From the NCBI RefSeq assembly GCF_043290135.1, contig NC_134707.1, positions 79,874,987 through 79,938,986 on the forward strand: 64,000 nucleotides of DNA, given 5' to 3'. Every line of letters begins with the position of its first letter. The stretch's first letter is position 1. The notes beneath the pieces were generated by a model. The model did not search any database. It was not told where the DNA came from and saw only the letters and a program-made list of their open reading frames with translations. Shown here one piece after another: positions 1 to 11,668 of the stretch. The position numbers and the translations under genes are program-made. Origin of the DNA: Rhipicephalus microplus (Eukaryota; Arthropoda; Arachnida; Ixodida; Ixodidae).

Positions 1-80
1 CCGAAATAGGTATAACACTTGACCTCCAAGGTGGTGCCAGTGAGAGATTTCTTCTGTGCGTTGTTTAACAATAAAAAATA

Positions 81-198
81 GTGCTCACTGTACATGCCAA
101 TGGCTGCTAATGGGGAATGACAGACATGAGCATTCGGCTTTTAGTCAACGCGCACGCTGCGATCCCCATTAGCAGCCATTGGCATGTACATTGAGCAC
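81..198. repeat. Inverted repeat (hairpin) in element copy A
   Basis: Two 36-nt arms at 81-116 and 163-198 are reverse complements except at one position (C at 88 against the arm-2 base). The loop is 46 nt. The second arm also starts the first internal direct-repeat unit of the element. Confidence 0.85.
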
Positions 199-612
199 CA
201 TCGGACAAGAAAGGGATGCTACATTATACTCGCTGGGTGTAACCTCCTTAGCTTTAGAAAGGTTTAGCGAGCGTTAAGCCGCAGTGCCATGAATACAATA
301 AACTTGTATATACCATGAATGAACTCAAGGTGGTTAAAAATGAGAAGTAGATACGAAGCGCAAGCCGTAAGAAAGTAAAAGCCGAATTCTCCTCTCTCTC
401 ATATCTCATTAGCAGCCATTGGCATGTAAATTGAGCCCTATCTGACAGGGAAAGGTTGCTACGTTATACTCGCTGGGCGTAACCTCCTTGGTTTTCGAAA
501 GGTTTAGCGAGCGTTTGGTCGCAGTGCTATGAATACAGCGAACTAGAATATACCATGAACTCGAGGTGGTTAAAGGTGGGAAGTGGACCCAAAGCGCAGG
601 CCGTAAAAAAGT
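167..612 (+). repeat. Internal direct duplication in element copy A
   Basis: The stretch from 167 to about 377 and the stretch from 407 to about 612 are diverged copies of one another, offset by 240 bp. Both start with CATTAGCAGCCATTGGCATG and share a cell-cycle of landmarks: CTCGCTGGG, GTAACCTCCTT, AAAGGTTTAGCGAGCGTT, CGCAGTGC and AAGCGCA-GCCGTAA. The same duplication is present in copies B, C and D, so it predates their spread. Confidence 0.75.
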
Positions 613-726
613 GTGCGTGTGCCACCTCTCGTTTAGTCCTTGGAATGTCCGCTGGATGGCGGTGCTTCGATATGGGGAAGATACGACAAAAAGATGCGAG
701 ATGGTGGGACTTGGAGTGTTGAATAG

Positions 727-863
727 ATGAACGAATGGACACACAAACAGATGCATGGATGGACGCATGAACGGACGCAGGGGCGGATGCATGAAAGAAC
801 GCAGGGACGGGCGCACAAACAGACACATGGACGGTCACACAGACGGACGCATGGACGGACGAG
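727..863 (+). repeat. Degenerate minisatellite in element copy A
   Basis: This is a GC-rich, tetra- and dodecamer-like repeat built from variants of ATGGACGGACGC and CACAAACAGA. It gives long but low-complexity ORFs in several frames (Met/His/Thr/Arg-rich on +, Cys/Val/Pro-rich on -) that are not genes. Confidence 0.75.
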
Positions 864-908
864 TGCTTCGCCCCACTCTCCATCATTCACTCCGTGGATA
901 TGCTGCCA

Positions 909-3900
909 TTTTTTTAGTTTTCATAATTAGTCATCAGGTTAATTGTATACTCCAAGCTGGCGACTTCCTGCTTCGAAAACATTTGTTTACTGGAGGTATG
1001 TGCAGGGAACATTCTTTAAGGCCCTGCTACTTTGTGCACCCGTATTCCCCAGTGGCGCAATTGGTTAGTGCACAGGACTTATACGACAGTTATCGTGAGC
1101 TATGCCGGGGTTGTGAGATCGAGCCTACCTGGGGAATGAAATTTTTATTAGTATTCATAGTTAGTCATGAGGTTGTATAATCAATGCTGGCGACTTCCTG
1201 TCCCTAAAACGTTTGTTTACTGGATGTATGTGCAGGAACATTCTTTAGGTCACCGCTCCTACTTGCGACCGCGTTTCCCAGTGGCGCAATTGCTTAGCGC
1301 ACGGTACTTATACGACATTTTTCGTGAGCTTTGGCGTGGTTGTGAGTTTGAGCCTCCCTAGGGAATAAAATTTTCATTAGTTTTTGTATTTAGTCATGAG
1401 GTTAATTGTATACTGAATGCTGGCGACTGCCTGGCTCGAAAACATTTGTTTACTGGAGTTAAGTTGTGTGTAGACAACAGTACTAAAGAAACACTCCTAC
1501 TTGCAACCGTATTCTCCAGTGGGGCAATTGGTTAGTGCACGGTACTTATACGACAGCTCTCGTGAGCTATGCCGTGGTTGTGAGTTCGAGTCTCACCTGG
1601 AGAATGAAATTTTTATTAGTATTCATATTTAGTCATGCGCTTAATTGTATACTCAATGCTGGCGGCTGCCTAGCTCGAAAACATTTGTTTACTGGAGGTA
1701 TGTGCAGGGAACATTCTTTAAGGCACCGCTCCTACGTGCGACCGTGTTCCCCAGTGGCGCAATTGGTTAGCGCACGGTACTTATACGACAGTTTTCGTGA
1801 GCTATGCCGGGGTTGTGAGTTCGAGCATCACCTGGGGAATGAAGTTTTTATTAGTTTTCATATTTAGTCATGAGGTTGTGTACTCATACTGGCGACTTCC
1901 TGGCTCGAAAACATTTGTTTACTGGAGGTATTTGCAAGGAACATTCTTTAAGGCACCGCTGCTATGTGCGCCCGTATTCCCCAGTAGCGCAATCGGTTAG
2001 TGCACGAGACTTATACGACAGTTATCGTGAGCTATGCCGGGGTTGTGAGATTGAGCCTAACCTGGGGAATGACATTTTTATTAGTTTTTATCATTAGTCA
2101 TGAGGTTGTATACTCAATGCTGGCGACTTCCTGTCCCGAAAACATTTGTTTACTGGATGTATGTGCAGGAACATTCTTTAAGTCACCTCTCCTACTTGCG
2201 ACCTTGTTTCCCAGTGGCGCAATTGCTTAGCGCATGGTACTTATACGACATTTCTCGTGAGCTTTGGCGTGGTTGTGAGTTCGAGCCTCCCTGGGGAATA
2301 AAATTTTCATTACTTTTCGTATTTAGTCATGAGGTTAATTGTATACTGAATGCTGGCGACTGCCTGGCTCGAAAACATTTGTTTAATGGAGTTAGGTTGT
2401 GTGTAGACAACAGTACTAAAGAAAACACTCCTACTTGTAACCGTATTCCCCAATGGGGCAATTGGTTAGTGCACGGTACTTATACGACAGTTCTCGTGAG
2501 CTATGCCGGGGTCGTGTGTTCGAGCCTCACCTGGGGAATGAAATTTTTATTAGTTTTCATAATTATTCATGAGATTGTATACTCAATGCTGGCGACTTCT
2601 TGTCCTGAAAACATTTGTTTACTGCAGGTATGTGCAGGGAACATTCTTTAAGGCGCCGCTCCTACGTGCGACCGTGTTCCCCAGTGGCGCAATCGCTTAG
2701 CGCACGGTACTTATACGACAATTCTCGTAAGCTATGGCGTGCTTGTGAGTTCAAGCCTCCCTGGGCAATAAAACTTTTATCAGTTTTCATATTTAGTCAT
2801 GAGGTTAATGGTATACTCAATGCTGGCGACTGCCTGGCTCGAAAACATTTGTTTACTGGAGTTGTGTGTACACAACAGTAATAAAGGAAACACTCCTACG
2901 TGCAACACTATACCCCAGTGGCGCGATTGGTTAGCGCACCGTAGTTATACGACAGTTATCGTGAGCTATGCCTGGGCTATGAGTTCGAGCATCACATGGG
3001 GAATGAAATTTTTATTAGTTTTCATATTCAGTCATGAGGTTCTTTACTCAATGCTGGCGACTCTTGTCCCAAAAACATTTCATTACTGGAAGTATGTGCA
3101 GGGAACATTCTTTAAGGCACTGCTCCCATGTGCAACCGTATTCCCAGTGGCGCAATTAGTTAGCGCACGGTACTTATACCACAGTTCTCCGGAGCTATGC
3201 CGGGGTTGTGAGTTCGAGCACCACCAGGGACATGAAAGTTTTATTAGTTTTCATAAGTAGTCATGAGGTTAGTTGTAAACTCAAAGCTGGCAACTTCCTG
3301 GTTCGAAAACATTTGTTTACTGGAGGCGTGTGCAGAAAACATTCTTTAAGGCACCGCTCCAAAGTGCAACCGCGTTCCCCAGTGGCACAATTGGTTAGCG
3401 CACAGTACTTATAGACAGTTTTCGTGAGCTATGCCGGGGTTGTGAGTTCGAGCCTCCCCTGGGGAATGAAATTTTTATTAGTTTTCATAATTAGTCGTGA
3501 GGTTGTATACTCATTGTTGGCGACTTCCTATCCCAAAAAAATTTTTTACTGGAGGTATGTGCAGGAACATCCTTTAAGGCACCGCTCCTACGTGCGACCG
3601 TGTTCCTCAGTGGCGCAATTGGTTAGCGCACGGTACTTATGCGACAGTTTTCGTGAGCTATGCCGTGGTTGTGAGTTCGAGCCTCACCTGTGGGATGAAA
3701 TTTTTTTAGTTTTCATAATTAGTAATCAGGTTAATTGTATACTCCAAGCTGGCGACTTCCTGTTTCGAAAACATTTGTTTACTGGAGGTATGTGCAGGGA
3801 ACATTCTTTAAGGCCCTGCTACTTTGTGCACCCGTATTCCCCAGTGGCGACATTGGTTAGTGCACAGGACTTATACGACAGTTTTTGTGAGCTATGCCAG

Positions 3901-5093
3901 AGTTGTGAGATCGAGCCTCACCTGGGGAATGAAAGTTTCATTAGTTTTCTTAGTTAGTCATGAGGTTGTATACTCAATGCTGGCGACTTCCTGTCCTGAA
4001 AACATTTGTTTACTGGAGATATGTGCAGAAAACATTCTTTAAGGCACCGCTCCTAAGTGCGACCGTGTTCCCCAGTGGCGCAATCTGTTAGCGCATGATA
4101 CTTATACTACAGTTCTCGTGAGCTATGCCGGGGTTGTGTTCGAGTCTAACCTGGAGAATAAAATTTTCATTACTTTTCGTATTTAGTCATGAGGTTAATT
4201 GTATACTCACTGCTGGCGACTGCCTGGATCGAAAACATTTGTTTACTGGAGTTGTGTTAGACAACAGTACTAAAGGAAACACTCCTACGTGCAACCGTAT
4301 TTCCCAGTGGCACAACTGGTTAGCGCACCGTACTTTTACGACAGTTATCGTGAACTATGCCTGGGTTGTGAGTTCCAGCCTCACCTCGGGAATGAAATTT
4401 TTATTAGTTTTTATATTTAGTAATGAGGGGATGTACTCATACTGGCGACTTCCTGGTTCGAAAACATTTTTTTACTGAAGGTATGTGCAGGAAACATTCT
4501 TTAAAGCACCGCTCCTACGTGCGACCGTGTTCCCCAGTGGCGTGATTGGTTAGCGCACGGTACTTATACGACAGTTCTCGTGGGCTATGCCGGGGTTGTG
4601 AGTTCGAGCCTCACCTGTGGAATGAATTTTTATTAGTTTTCATATTTAGTCATGAGGTTGTGTACTCAAACTGGCAACGTTCTGGCTCGAAAACATTTGT
4701 TTACTGGAAGTATGTGCTGGAAACATTCTTTAAAGCACCGCTCCTATGTGCGACCGCGTTCCCCAGTGGCACAATTGGTTAGCGCACAGTACTTATAGAC
4801 AGTTTTCGTGAGCTATGCCGGGGTTGTGAGTTCGAGCCTCACCTGGGGAATGAAACTTTCATTAGTTTTCATAATTAGTCGTGAGGTTGTATACTCATTG
4901 TTGGCGACTTTCTGTCCCAAAATATTTTTTTTTACTGGAGGTATGTGCAGGAACATTCTTTAGGGCACCGCTCCTACGTGCGACCGTGTTCTCTGTGGCG
5001 CAATTGGTTAGCGCACGGTACTTATACGACAGTTTTCGTGAGCTATGCCGGGGTTGAGAGTTCGAGCATCACCTGTGGAATGAAATTTTTTTA
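909..5093 (+). repeat. tRNA-Ile(UAU)-containing tandem array, segment 1
   Basis: About 18 head-to-tail units of about 230 bp. Each unit has a spacer with the conserved core GAAAACATTTGTTTACTGGA, then a 92-nt tRNA-Ile-like body and an oligo-T stretch. Three monomer types alternate: one with GGAGGTATGTGCAGGGAAC in the spacer and CACGGTA in the anticodon arm, one with GTGTGTAGACAACAGTACT and CACCGTA, and one whose 3' anticodon strand is changed to TTTGGCGTGG. Most tRNA bodies have at least one broken stem. A copy with a fully paired TCTCCAG/CTGGAGA acceptor lies at 1513-1604, and a copy with anticodon TTT lies at 4335-4337. A type with CACAGTACTTATAGACA, one base shorter in the intron, appears near 3400 and 4790. 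Confidence 0.9.
1513..1604 (+). tRNA. tRNA-Ile(UAU)-like copy with alternative acceptor stem
   Basis: The acceptor is TCTCCAG/CTGGAGA, fully paired, instead of TCCCCAG/CTGGGGA found in the majority. The canonical eukaryotic tRNA-Ile(UAU) also has CTCCAG/CTGGAG here, so this may be the older state. The anticodon stem CGGTA/TGCCG and T stem GTGAG/CTCAC pair. The D stem is damaged (GGGC against GTGC has one mismatch and one wobble), which makes normal function doubtful. A sister copy at 45473-45564 has the same acceptor but a changed discriminator base. Confidence 0.6.
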
Positions 5094-5236
5094 GGGGCGA
5101 AGCTCCTTATGGCGTGGCTTGGGCGTCCCTCGTATGTAACCATCAGTGGCACATACCCGAAATAGGTATAACACTTGACCTCCAAGGTGGTGCCTGTGAG
5201 AGATTTCTTCTGTGCGTTGTTTAACAATAAAAAATA

Positions 5237-5354
5237 GTGCTGAATGTACATGCCAATGGCTGCTAATGGGGAATAAGAGACATGAGCATTCGGCTTTTAG
5301 TCAACGCGCACGCTGCGATCCCCATTATCAGCCATTGGCTTGTACATTGAGCAC
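5237..5354. repeat. Inverted repeat (hairpin) in element copy B
   Basis: Arms at 5237-5272 and 5319-5354. This copy has the weakest hairpin of the four: a change in arm 1 (TGCTGAATG instead of TGCTCAATG) and two changes in arm 2 (TTATCAGCC, GGCTTG) break pairs. Confidence 0.75.
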
Positions 5355-5882
5355 CATCGGACAAGAAAGGAATGCTACATTATACTCGCTGGGTGTAACC
5401 TCCTTAGCTTTAGAAAGGTTTAGCGAGCGTTAAGCCGCAGTGCCATGAATACAATGAACTTGTATATACCATGAATGAACTCAAGGTGGTTAAAAATGAG
5501 AAGTAGATACGAAGCGCAAGCCGTAAGAAAGTAAAAGCCGAATTCTCCTCTCTCTCATTTCTCATTAGCAGCCATTGGCATGTAAATTGAGCCCTATCTG
5601 ACAGCGAAAGGTTGCTACGTTATACTCGCTGGGCGTAACCTCCTTGGTTTTCGAAAGGTTTAGCGAGCGTTTGGTCGCAGTGCTATGAATACAGCGAACT
5701 AGAATATACCATGAACTCGAGGTGGTTAAAGGTGGGAAGTGGACCCAAAGCGCAGGCCGTAAGAAAGTGTGCGTGTGCCACCTCTCGTTTAGTCCTTGGA
5801 ATGTCCGCTGGATGGCGGTGCTTCTATATGGGGAATATATGATAAAAAGATGCGAGATGGTGGGACTTGGAGTGTTGAATAG

Positions 5883-6020
5883 ATGAACGAATGGACACAC
5901 AAACAGATGCATGGATGGACGCATGAACGGACGCAGGGGCGGATGCATGAAAGAACGCAGGGACGGGCGCACAAACAGACACATGGACGGTCACACAGAC
6001 GGACGCATGGACGGACGAAT
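5883..6020 (+). repeat. Degenerate minisatellite in element copy B
   Basis: Same ACGG/ACGC-type repeat as at 727-863, nearly identical in sequence. It is joined at its right to the GCTTCGCCCC motif. Confidence 0.7.
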
Positions 6021-6064
6021 GCTTCGCCCCACTCTCCATCATTCACTCCGTGGATATGCTGCCA

Positions 6065-9000
6065 TTTTTTAGTTTTCATAATTAGTCATCAGGTTAATTG
6101 TATACTCCAAGCTGGCGACTTCCTGCTTCGAAAACATTTGTTTACTGGAGGTATGTGCAGGGAACATTCTTTAAGGCCCTGCTACTTTGTGCACCCGTAT
6201 TCCCCAGTGGCGCAATTGGTTAGTGCACAGGACTTATACGACAGTTATCGTGAGCTATGCCGGGGTTGTGAGATCGAGCGTACCTGGGGAATGAAATTTT
6301 TATTAGTTTTCATAGTTAGTCATGAAGTTGTATACTTAATGCTGGCGACTTCCTGTCCCGAAAACGTTTGTTTACTGGATGTATGTGCAGGAACATTCCT
6401 TAGGTCACCGCTCCTACTTGCGACCGCGTTTCCCAGTGGCGCAATTGCTTAGCGCACGGTACTTATACATTTTTCGTGAGCTTTGGCGTGGTTGTGAGTT
6501 TGAGCCTCCCTGGGGAATAAACTTTTCATTAGTTTTTGTATTTAGTCATGAGGTTAATTGTATACTGAATGCTGGTGACTGCCTTACTCGAAAACATTTG
6601 TTTACTGGTGTTAAGTTGTGTGTAGAGAACAGTACTAAATTAAACACTCCTACTTGCAACCGTATTCCCAAGTGGGGCAATTGGTTAGTGCACGGTACTT
6701 ATATGACAGTTCTCGTAAGCTATGCCGGGGTTGTGAGTTCGATCCTCACCTTGGGAATGAAATTTTTATTGGTTTTCATAATTAATCATGAGGTTAATTG
6801 TATACTCAAAGCTGGCGACTTCCTGGCTCGAAAACATTTGTTTACTGGAGGTTTGTGCAGGGAACATTCTTTAAGGCACCGCTCCTACGTGCAACCGTAT
6901 TTCCCAGTGGCACAATATGTTAGCGCACCGTACTTATACGACAGTTATCGTGAACTATGCCTGGATTGTGAGTTCGAGCCTCACCTGGGGAATGAAAGTT
7001 TTATTAGTTTTTATATTTAGTCATGAGGTTGTGTACTCATACACGCGACTTCCTTGCTCGAAAACATTTCTTTACTGGAGGTATGTGCAGGGAACAATCT
7101 TCAAAGCACCGCTCCTACGTGCGACCATGTTCCCCATTGGCGCAATTGGTTTGCGCACGGTACTTATACGACAGTTTTCGTGAGCTATGCCAGGGTTGTG
7201 AGTTCGAGCCTCACCTGTGGAATGAAATTTTTTTTAAATTCATAATTAGTCATCAGGTTAATTGTATACTCCAAGCTCGCGACTTCCTGCTTCGAAAACA
7301 TTTGTTTACTGGAGGTATGTGCAGGGAACATTCTTTAAGGCCCTGCTACTTTGTGCGCCCGTATTCCCCAGTGGCGCAATTGGTTAGTGCACAGGACTTA
7401 TACGACAGTTATCGTGAGCTATGCCGGGGTTGTGAGATCGAGCGTACCTGGGGAATGGAATTTTTATTAGTTTTCATAGTTAGTCATGAGGTTGTATACT
7501 CAATGGTGGCGACTTCCTGTCCCGAAAACGTTTGTTTACTGGATGTATGTGCAGGAACATTCCTTAGGTCACCGCTCCTACTTGCGACCGCGTTTCCCAG
7601 TGGCGCAATTGCTTAGCGCACGGTACTTATACGACATTTTTCGTGAGCTTTGGCGTGGTTGTGAGTTTGAGCCTCCCTGGGGAATAAACTTTTCATTAGT
7701 TTTTGTATTTAGTCATGAGGTTAATTGTATACTGAATGCTGGTGACTGCCTGGCTCGAAAACATTTGTTTACTGGAGTTAAGTTGTGTGTAGAGAACAGT
7801 ACTAAATTAAACACTCCTACTTGCAACCGTATTCCCAAGTGGGGCAATTGGTTAGTGCACGGTACTTATATGACAGTTCTCGTAAGCTATGCCGGGGTTG
7901 TGAGTTCGATCCTCACCTTGGGAATGAAATTTTCATTGGTTTTCATAATTAATCATGAGGTTAATTGTATACTCAAAGCTGGCGACTTCCTGTCCCGAAA
8001 ACATTTGTTTACTGGAGTTGTGTGTAGACAACAGTACTAAAGGAAACACTCCTACGTGCAACCGTATTACCCATTGGCGCAATTGGTTATCGCACCGCAT
8101 TTATACGAGGGTTATCGTGAGCTATGCCTGAATTGTGAGTTTGAGGCTAACCTGGGGAATTAAATTTTTATTAATTTTCATATTTAGTCATGAGGTTGTG
8201 GACTCATACCGGCGACATCCTGGCTCGAAAACATTTGTTTACTGGAGGTATGTGCAGGGAACATTCCTTAAAGCACCGCTCCTACGTGCGACCGCGTTCC
8301 CCAGTGGCGCAATTGGTTAGCGCACGGTACTTTCACGACAGTTCACGTGAGCTATGCCGGGTTTGTGAGTCCGAGCCTCACCATGGGAATGAAATTTTTA
8401 TTAGTTTTCATAATTAGTCATGAGGTTAGTTGTACACTCAAAGCTGGCGACTTCCTGGTTCGAAAACATTTGTTTACTGGAGGCGTGTGCAGAAAATATT
8501 CTTTAAGGTACCGCTCCAAAGTGCGACCGCGTTCCCCAGTGGCACAATTGGTTAGCGCACAGTACTTATAGACAGTTTTCGTGAGCTATGCCGGGGTTGT
8601 GAGTTCGGGCCTCCCTGGGGAATAAAATTTTTATTAGTTTCCACATTTAGTCATGAGCCTTATTGTATACTCAATGCTGGCGACTGCCTGGCTCGAAAAC
8701 ATTTGTTTACTGGAGTTGCGTTAGACAACAGTACTAAAGGAAACATTCCTACGTGCAACCATATTTCCCAGTGGCACAACTGGTTAGCGCACCGTACGTA
8801 TACGACAGTTAACGTGAACTATGCCCGGGTTGTGAGTTTGAGCCTCACCTGGGGAATAAAATTTTTATTAGTTTTTATATTTAGTCATGAGGTTGTGTAC
8901 TCATACTGGTGACTTCCTGGCTCGAAAACATTTCTTTACTGGAGGTATTCTAAGAAAACATTCTTTAAAGCACCGCTCCTACTTGCGACCGTGTTCCCCA

Positions 9001-11407
9001 GTGGCGCGATTGGTTAGCGCATGGTACTTATATGACAGTTCTCGTGAGCCATGCCGGGGTTGTGAGTTCGTGCTTCACCTGTGGAACGAATTTTTTATTA
9101 GTTTTCATATTTAGTCATGAGGTTGTGTACTCAAACTGGCGACTTGCTGGCTCAAAAACATTTGTTTACTGGAAGTATGTGCAGGTAACATTCTTTAAAG
9201 CACCGCTCCTACGTGCGACCGTGTTCCCCAGTGGCACAATTGGTTAGCGCACGGTACTTTTACGACAGTTCACGTGAGCTATGCTGGGTTTGTGAGTTCA
9301 AACCTCACCTGGGGAATGAAATTTTTATTAGTTTTCATAATTAGTCATGAGGTTAGTTGTAAACTCAAAGCTGGCAACTTCCTGGTTCGAAAACATTTGT
9401 TTACTGGAGGCGTGTGCAGAAAACATTCTTTAAGGCACCGCTCCAAAGTGCAACCGCGTTCCCCAGTGGCACAATTGGTTAGCGCACAGTACTTATAGAC
9501 AGTTTTCGTGAGCTATGCCGGGGTTGTGAGTTCGAGCCTCACCTGGGGAATGAAATTTTCATTAGTTTTCATAATTAGTCGTGAGGTTGTATACTCATTG
9601 TTGGCGACTTCCTATCCCAAAAAAAATTTTTACTGGAGGTATGTGCAGCAACATTCTTTAAGGCACCGCTCCTGCGTGCGACCGTGTTCCTCAGTGGCGC
9701 AATTGGTTAGCGCACGGTACTTATGCGGCAGTTTTCGTTAGCTATGCCGGGGTTGTGAGTTCAAGCCTCACCTGTGGAATGAAATTTTTTTAGTTTTCAT
9801 AATTAGTCATCAGGGTAATTGTATACTCCAAGCTGGCGACTTCCTCTTTCGAAAACATTTGTTTACTGGAGGTATGTGCAGGGAACATTCTTTAAGGCCC
9901 TGCTACTTTGTGCACCCGTATTCCCCAGTGGTGACATTGGTTAGTGCACAGGACTTATACGACAGTTTTTGTGAGCTATGCCGGAGTTGTGAGATCGAGC
10001 CTCACCTGCGGAATGAAATTTTTATTAGTTTTCTTAGTTAGTCATGAGGTTGTATACTCAATGCTGGCGACTTCCTGTCCCGAAAACATTTGGTTACTGG
10101 ATGTATGTGCAGAAACATTCTTTAGGTCACCGCTCCTACTCTCGACCGTGTTCCCCAGTGGCGCAATTGGTTAGCGCATGATACTTATACTACAGTTCTC
10201 GTGAGCTATGCCGGGGTTGTGTGTTCGAGTCTCACCTGGAGAATAAAATTTTCTTTACTTTTCGTATTTAGTCATGAGGTTAATTGTGTACTCAATGCTG
10301 GCGACTGCCTGGCTCGAAAACATTTGTTTACTGGAGTTGTGTTAGACAACAGTACTAAAGGAAGCACTCCTACGTGCAACCATATTTCCCAGTGGCACAA
10401 CTGGTTAGCGCACCGTACTTATACGACAGTTATCGTGAACTATGCCTGGGTTTTGAGTTCCAGCCTCACCTCGGGAATGAAATTTTTATTCGTTTTTATA
10501 TTTGGTAATGAGGTTGTGTACTCATACTGGCGACTTCCTGGCTGGAAAACATTTTTTACTGCAGGTATGTGCAGAGAACATTCTTTAAAGCACCACTCCT
10601 ACGAGCGACCGTGTTCCCCAGTGGCGCGATTGGTTAGCGCACGGTACTTATACGACAGTTCTCGTGTGCTATGCCGGGGTTGTGAGTTCAAGCCTCACCT
10701 GTGGAATGAATTTTTATTAGTTTTCATATTTAGTCATGAGGTTGTGTGCTCAAACTGGCAACGTTCTGGCTCGAAAACATTTGTTTACTGGGAGTATGTG
10801 CAGGAAACATTCTTTAAAGCACCGCTCCTACGTGCGACCGCGTTCCCCAGTTGCACAATTGGTTAGCGCACAGTACTTATAGACAGTTTTCGTGAGCTAT
10901 GCCGGGGTTGTGAGTTCGAGCCTCACCTGGAGAATGAAATTTTCATTAGTTTTCATATTTAGTCGTGAGGTTGTATACTCATTGTTGGCGACTTCTTGTC
11001 CCAAAACATTTTTTTTTACGGGAGGTATGTGCAGGAAACAATCTTTAGGGCACCGCTCCTAAGATCGACCGTGTTCCCCAGTGGCGCAATTGCTTGGCGC
11101 ACGATACTTATACGACAGCTCTCGTGAGCTATGCCGGGGTTGTGTGTTCGAGCCTCACCTGGGGAATGAAATTTTGATTAGTTTTCAGCATTCGTCATGA
11201 GGTTGTATACTCAATGTGGCGACTTCCTGTCCCAAAACATTTGTTTACTGGATGTATGTGCAGGAACATTCTTTAAGGCACCGCTCCTACGTGCGACCGT
11301 GTTCCCCAGTGGCGCAATTGGTTAGCGCACGGTACTTATACGACAATTTTCGTGAGCTATGCTGGGGTTTTGAGTTCGAGCCTCACCTGTGGAATGAAAT
11401 TTTTTTA
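6065..11407 (+). repeat. tRNA-Ile(UAU)-containing tandem array, segment 2
   Basis: About 23 units. The 6065-8040 part contains an internal near-duplicate: the stretch from about 6065 to 6790 recurs from about 7240 to 7930. The 8100-9260 part is closely similar to 35350-36143 plus 41243-42050, and includes the uninterrupted target (CCTGG at 8454-8458) of the Gag-only retrotransposon. Anticodon changes are seen at 8332-8334 (TTC) and 9259-9261 (TTT). The last units before 11407 match those before 5093 and 43736. Confidence 0.9.
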
Positions 11408-11550
11408 GGGGCGAAGCTCCTTATGGCGTGGCTTGGGCGTCCCTCGTATGTAACCACCAGTGGCACATACCCGAAATAGGTATAACACTTCACCTCCAAG
11501 GTGGTGCCAGTGAGAGATTTCTTCTGTGCGTTGTTTAACAATAAAAAATA

Positions 11551-11668
11551 GTGCTCAATGTACATGCCAATGGCTGCTAATGGGGAATGAGAGACATGAG
11601 CATTCGGCTTTTAGTCAACGCGCACGCTGCGATCCCCATTAGCAGCCATTGGCATGTACATTGAGCAC
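11551..11668. repeat. Perfect 36-bp-arm inverted repeat in element copy C
   Basis: Arms 11551-11586 and 11633-11668 are exact reverse complements over 36 nt with a 46-nt loop. This is the best-preserved form together with copy D. Confidence 0.9.

Larger units (their letters stand above)
1..908. mobile_element. 970-bp interspersed element, copy A (left end outside window)
   Basis: This copy lacks its left end, which lies before the window. From left to right it holds a 36-bp inverted repeat (81-116 with 163-198), two diverged direct repeats about 240 bp apart (from 167 and from 407), a minisatellite (727-863) and GCTTCGCCCC at 865-874, the reverse complement of the left-end GGGGCGAAGC seen in the complete copies. 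It ends at CCA just before a T7-AG run that continues into the tRNA-like array. The class is unknown. It could be a non-autonomous DNA transposon, but the inverted GGGGCGAAGC motif is not at the extreme right end, so a composite insertion is equally possible. No coding capacity is seen; ORFs across it are low-complexity translations. Confidence 0.7.
5094..6064. mobile_element. 970-bp interspersed element, copy B (complete)
   Basis: A complete 971-bp copy. It begins GGGGCGAAGCTCC directly after a T7-A run and ends GCTGCCA directly before T6-AG, so TTTTTTTA (or with the following G) looks like a target duplication. The same array position without the element, T7-AGTTTTCATAATT, is visible near 3691-3720 and 9786-9805, which supports this reading. 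The interrupted site is the Pol III-type T run just 3' of a tRNA-like body. GCTTCGCCCC at 6021-6030 mirrors the left terminus but lies 34 bp inside the right end. Class unknown. Confidence 0.75.

Noticed and set aside
529..930. Met/His/Arg-rich and Cys/Val/Pro-rich ORFs over the minisatellite (also at 5789-6079, 11997-12392, 44352-44730)
   Set aside because: They come from ACGG/ACGC-type simple repeats read in several frames on both strands and run on into the tRNA array.
909..5093. 5S rRNA or snRNA tandem cluster
   Set aside because: Tandem Pol III arrays suggested this, but the body has tRNA arms, an anticodon loop and A/B boxes, and no 5S or snRNA core motif was found.
5094..6064. hAT-type transposon, because of an 8-bp TTTTTTTA duplication
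   Set aside because: The duplication is a homopolymer run whose length is uncertain, and the inverted motif is not at the right terminus, so the class is left open.
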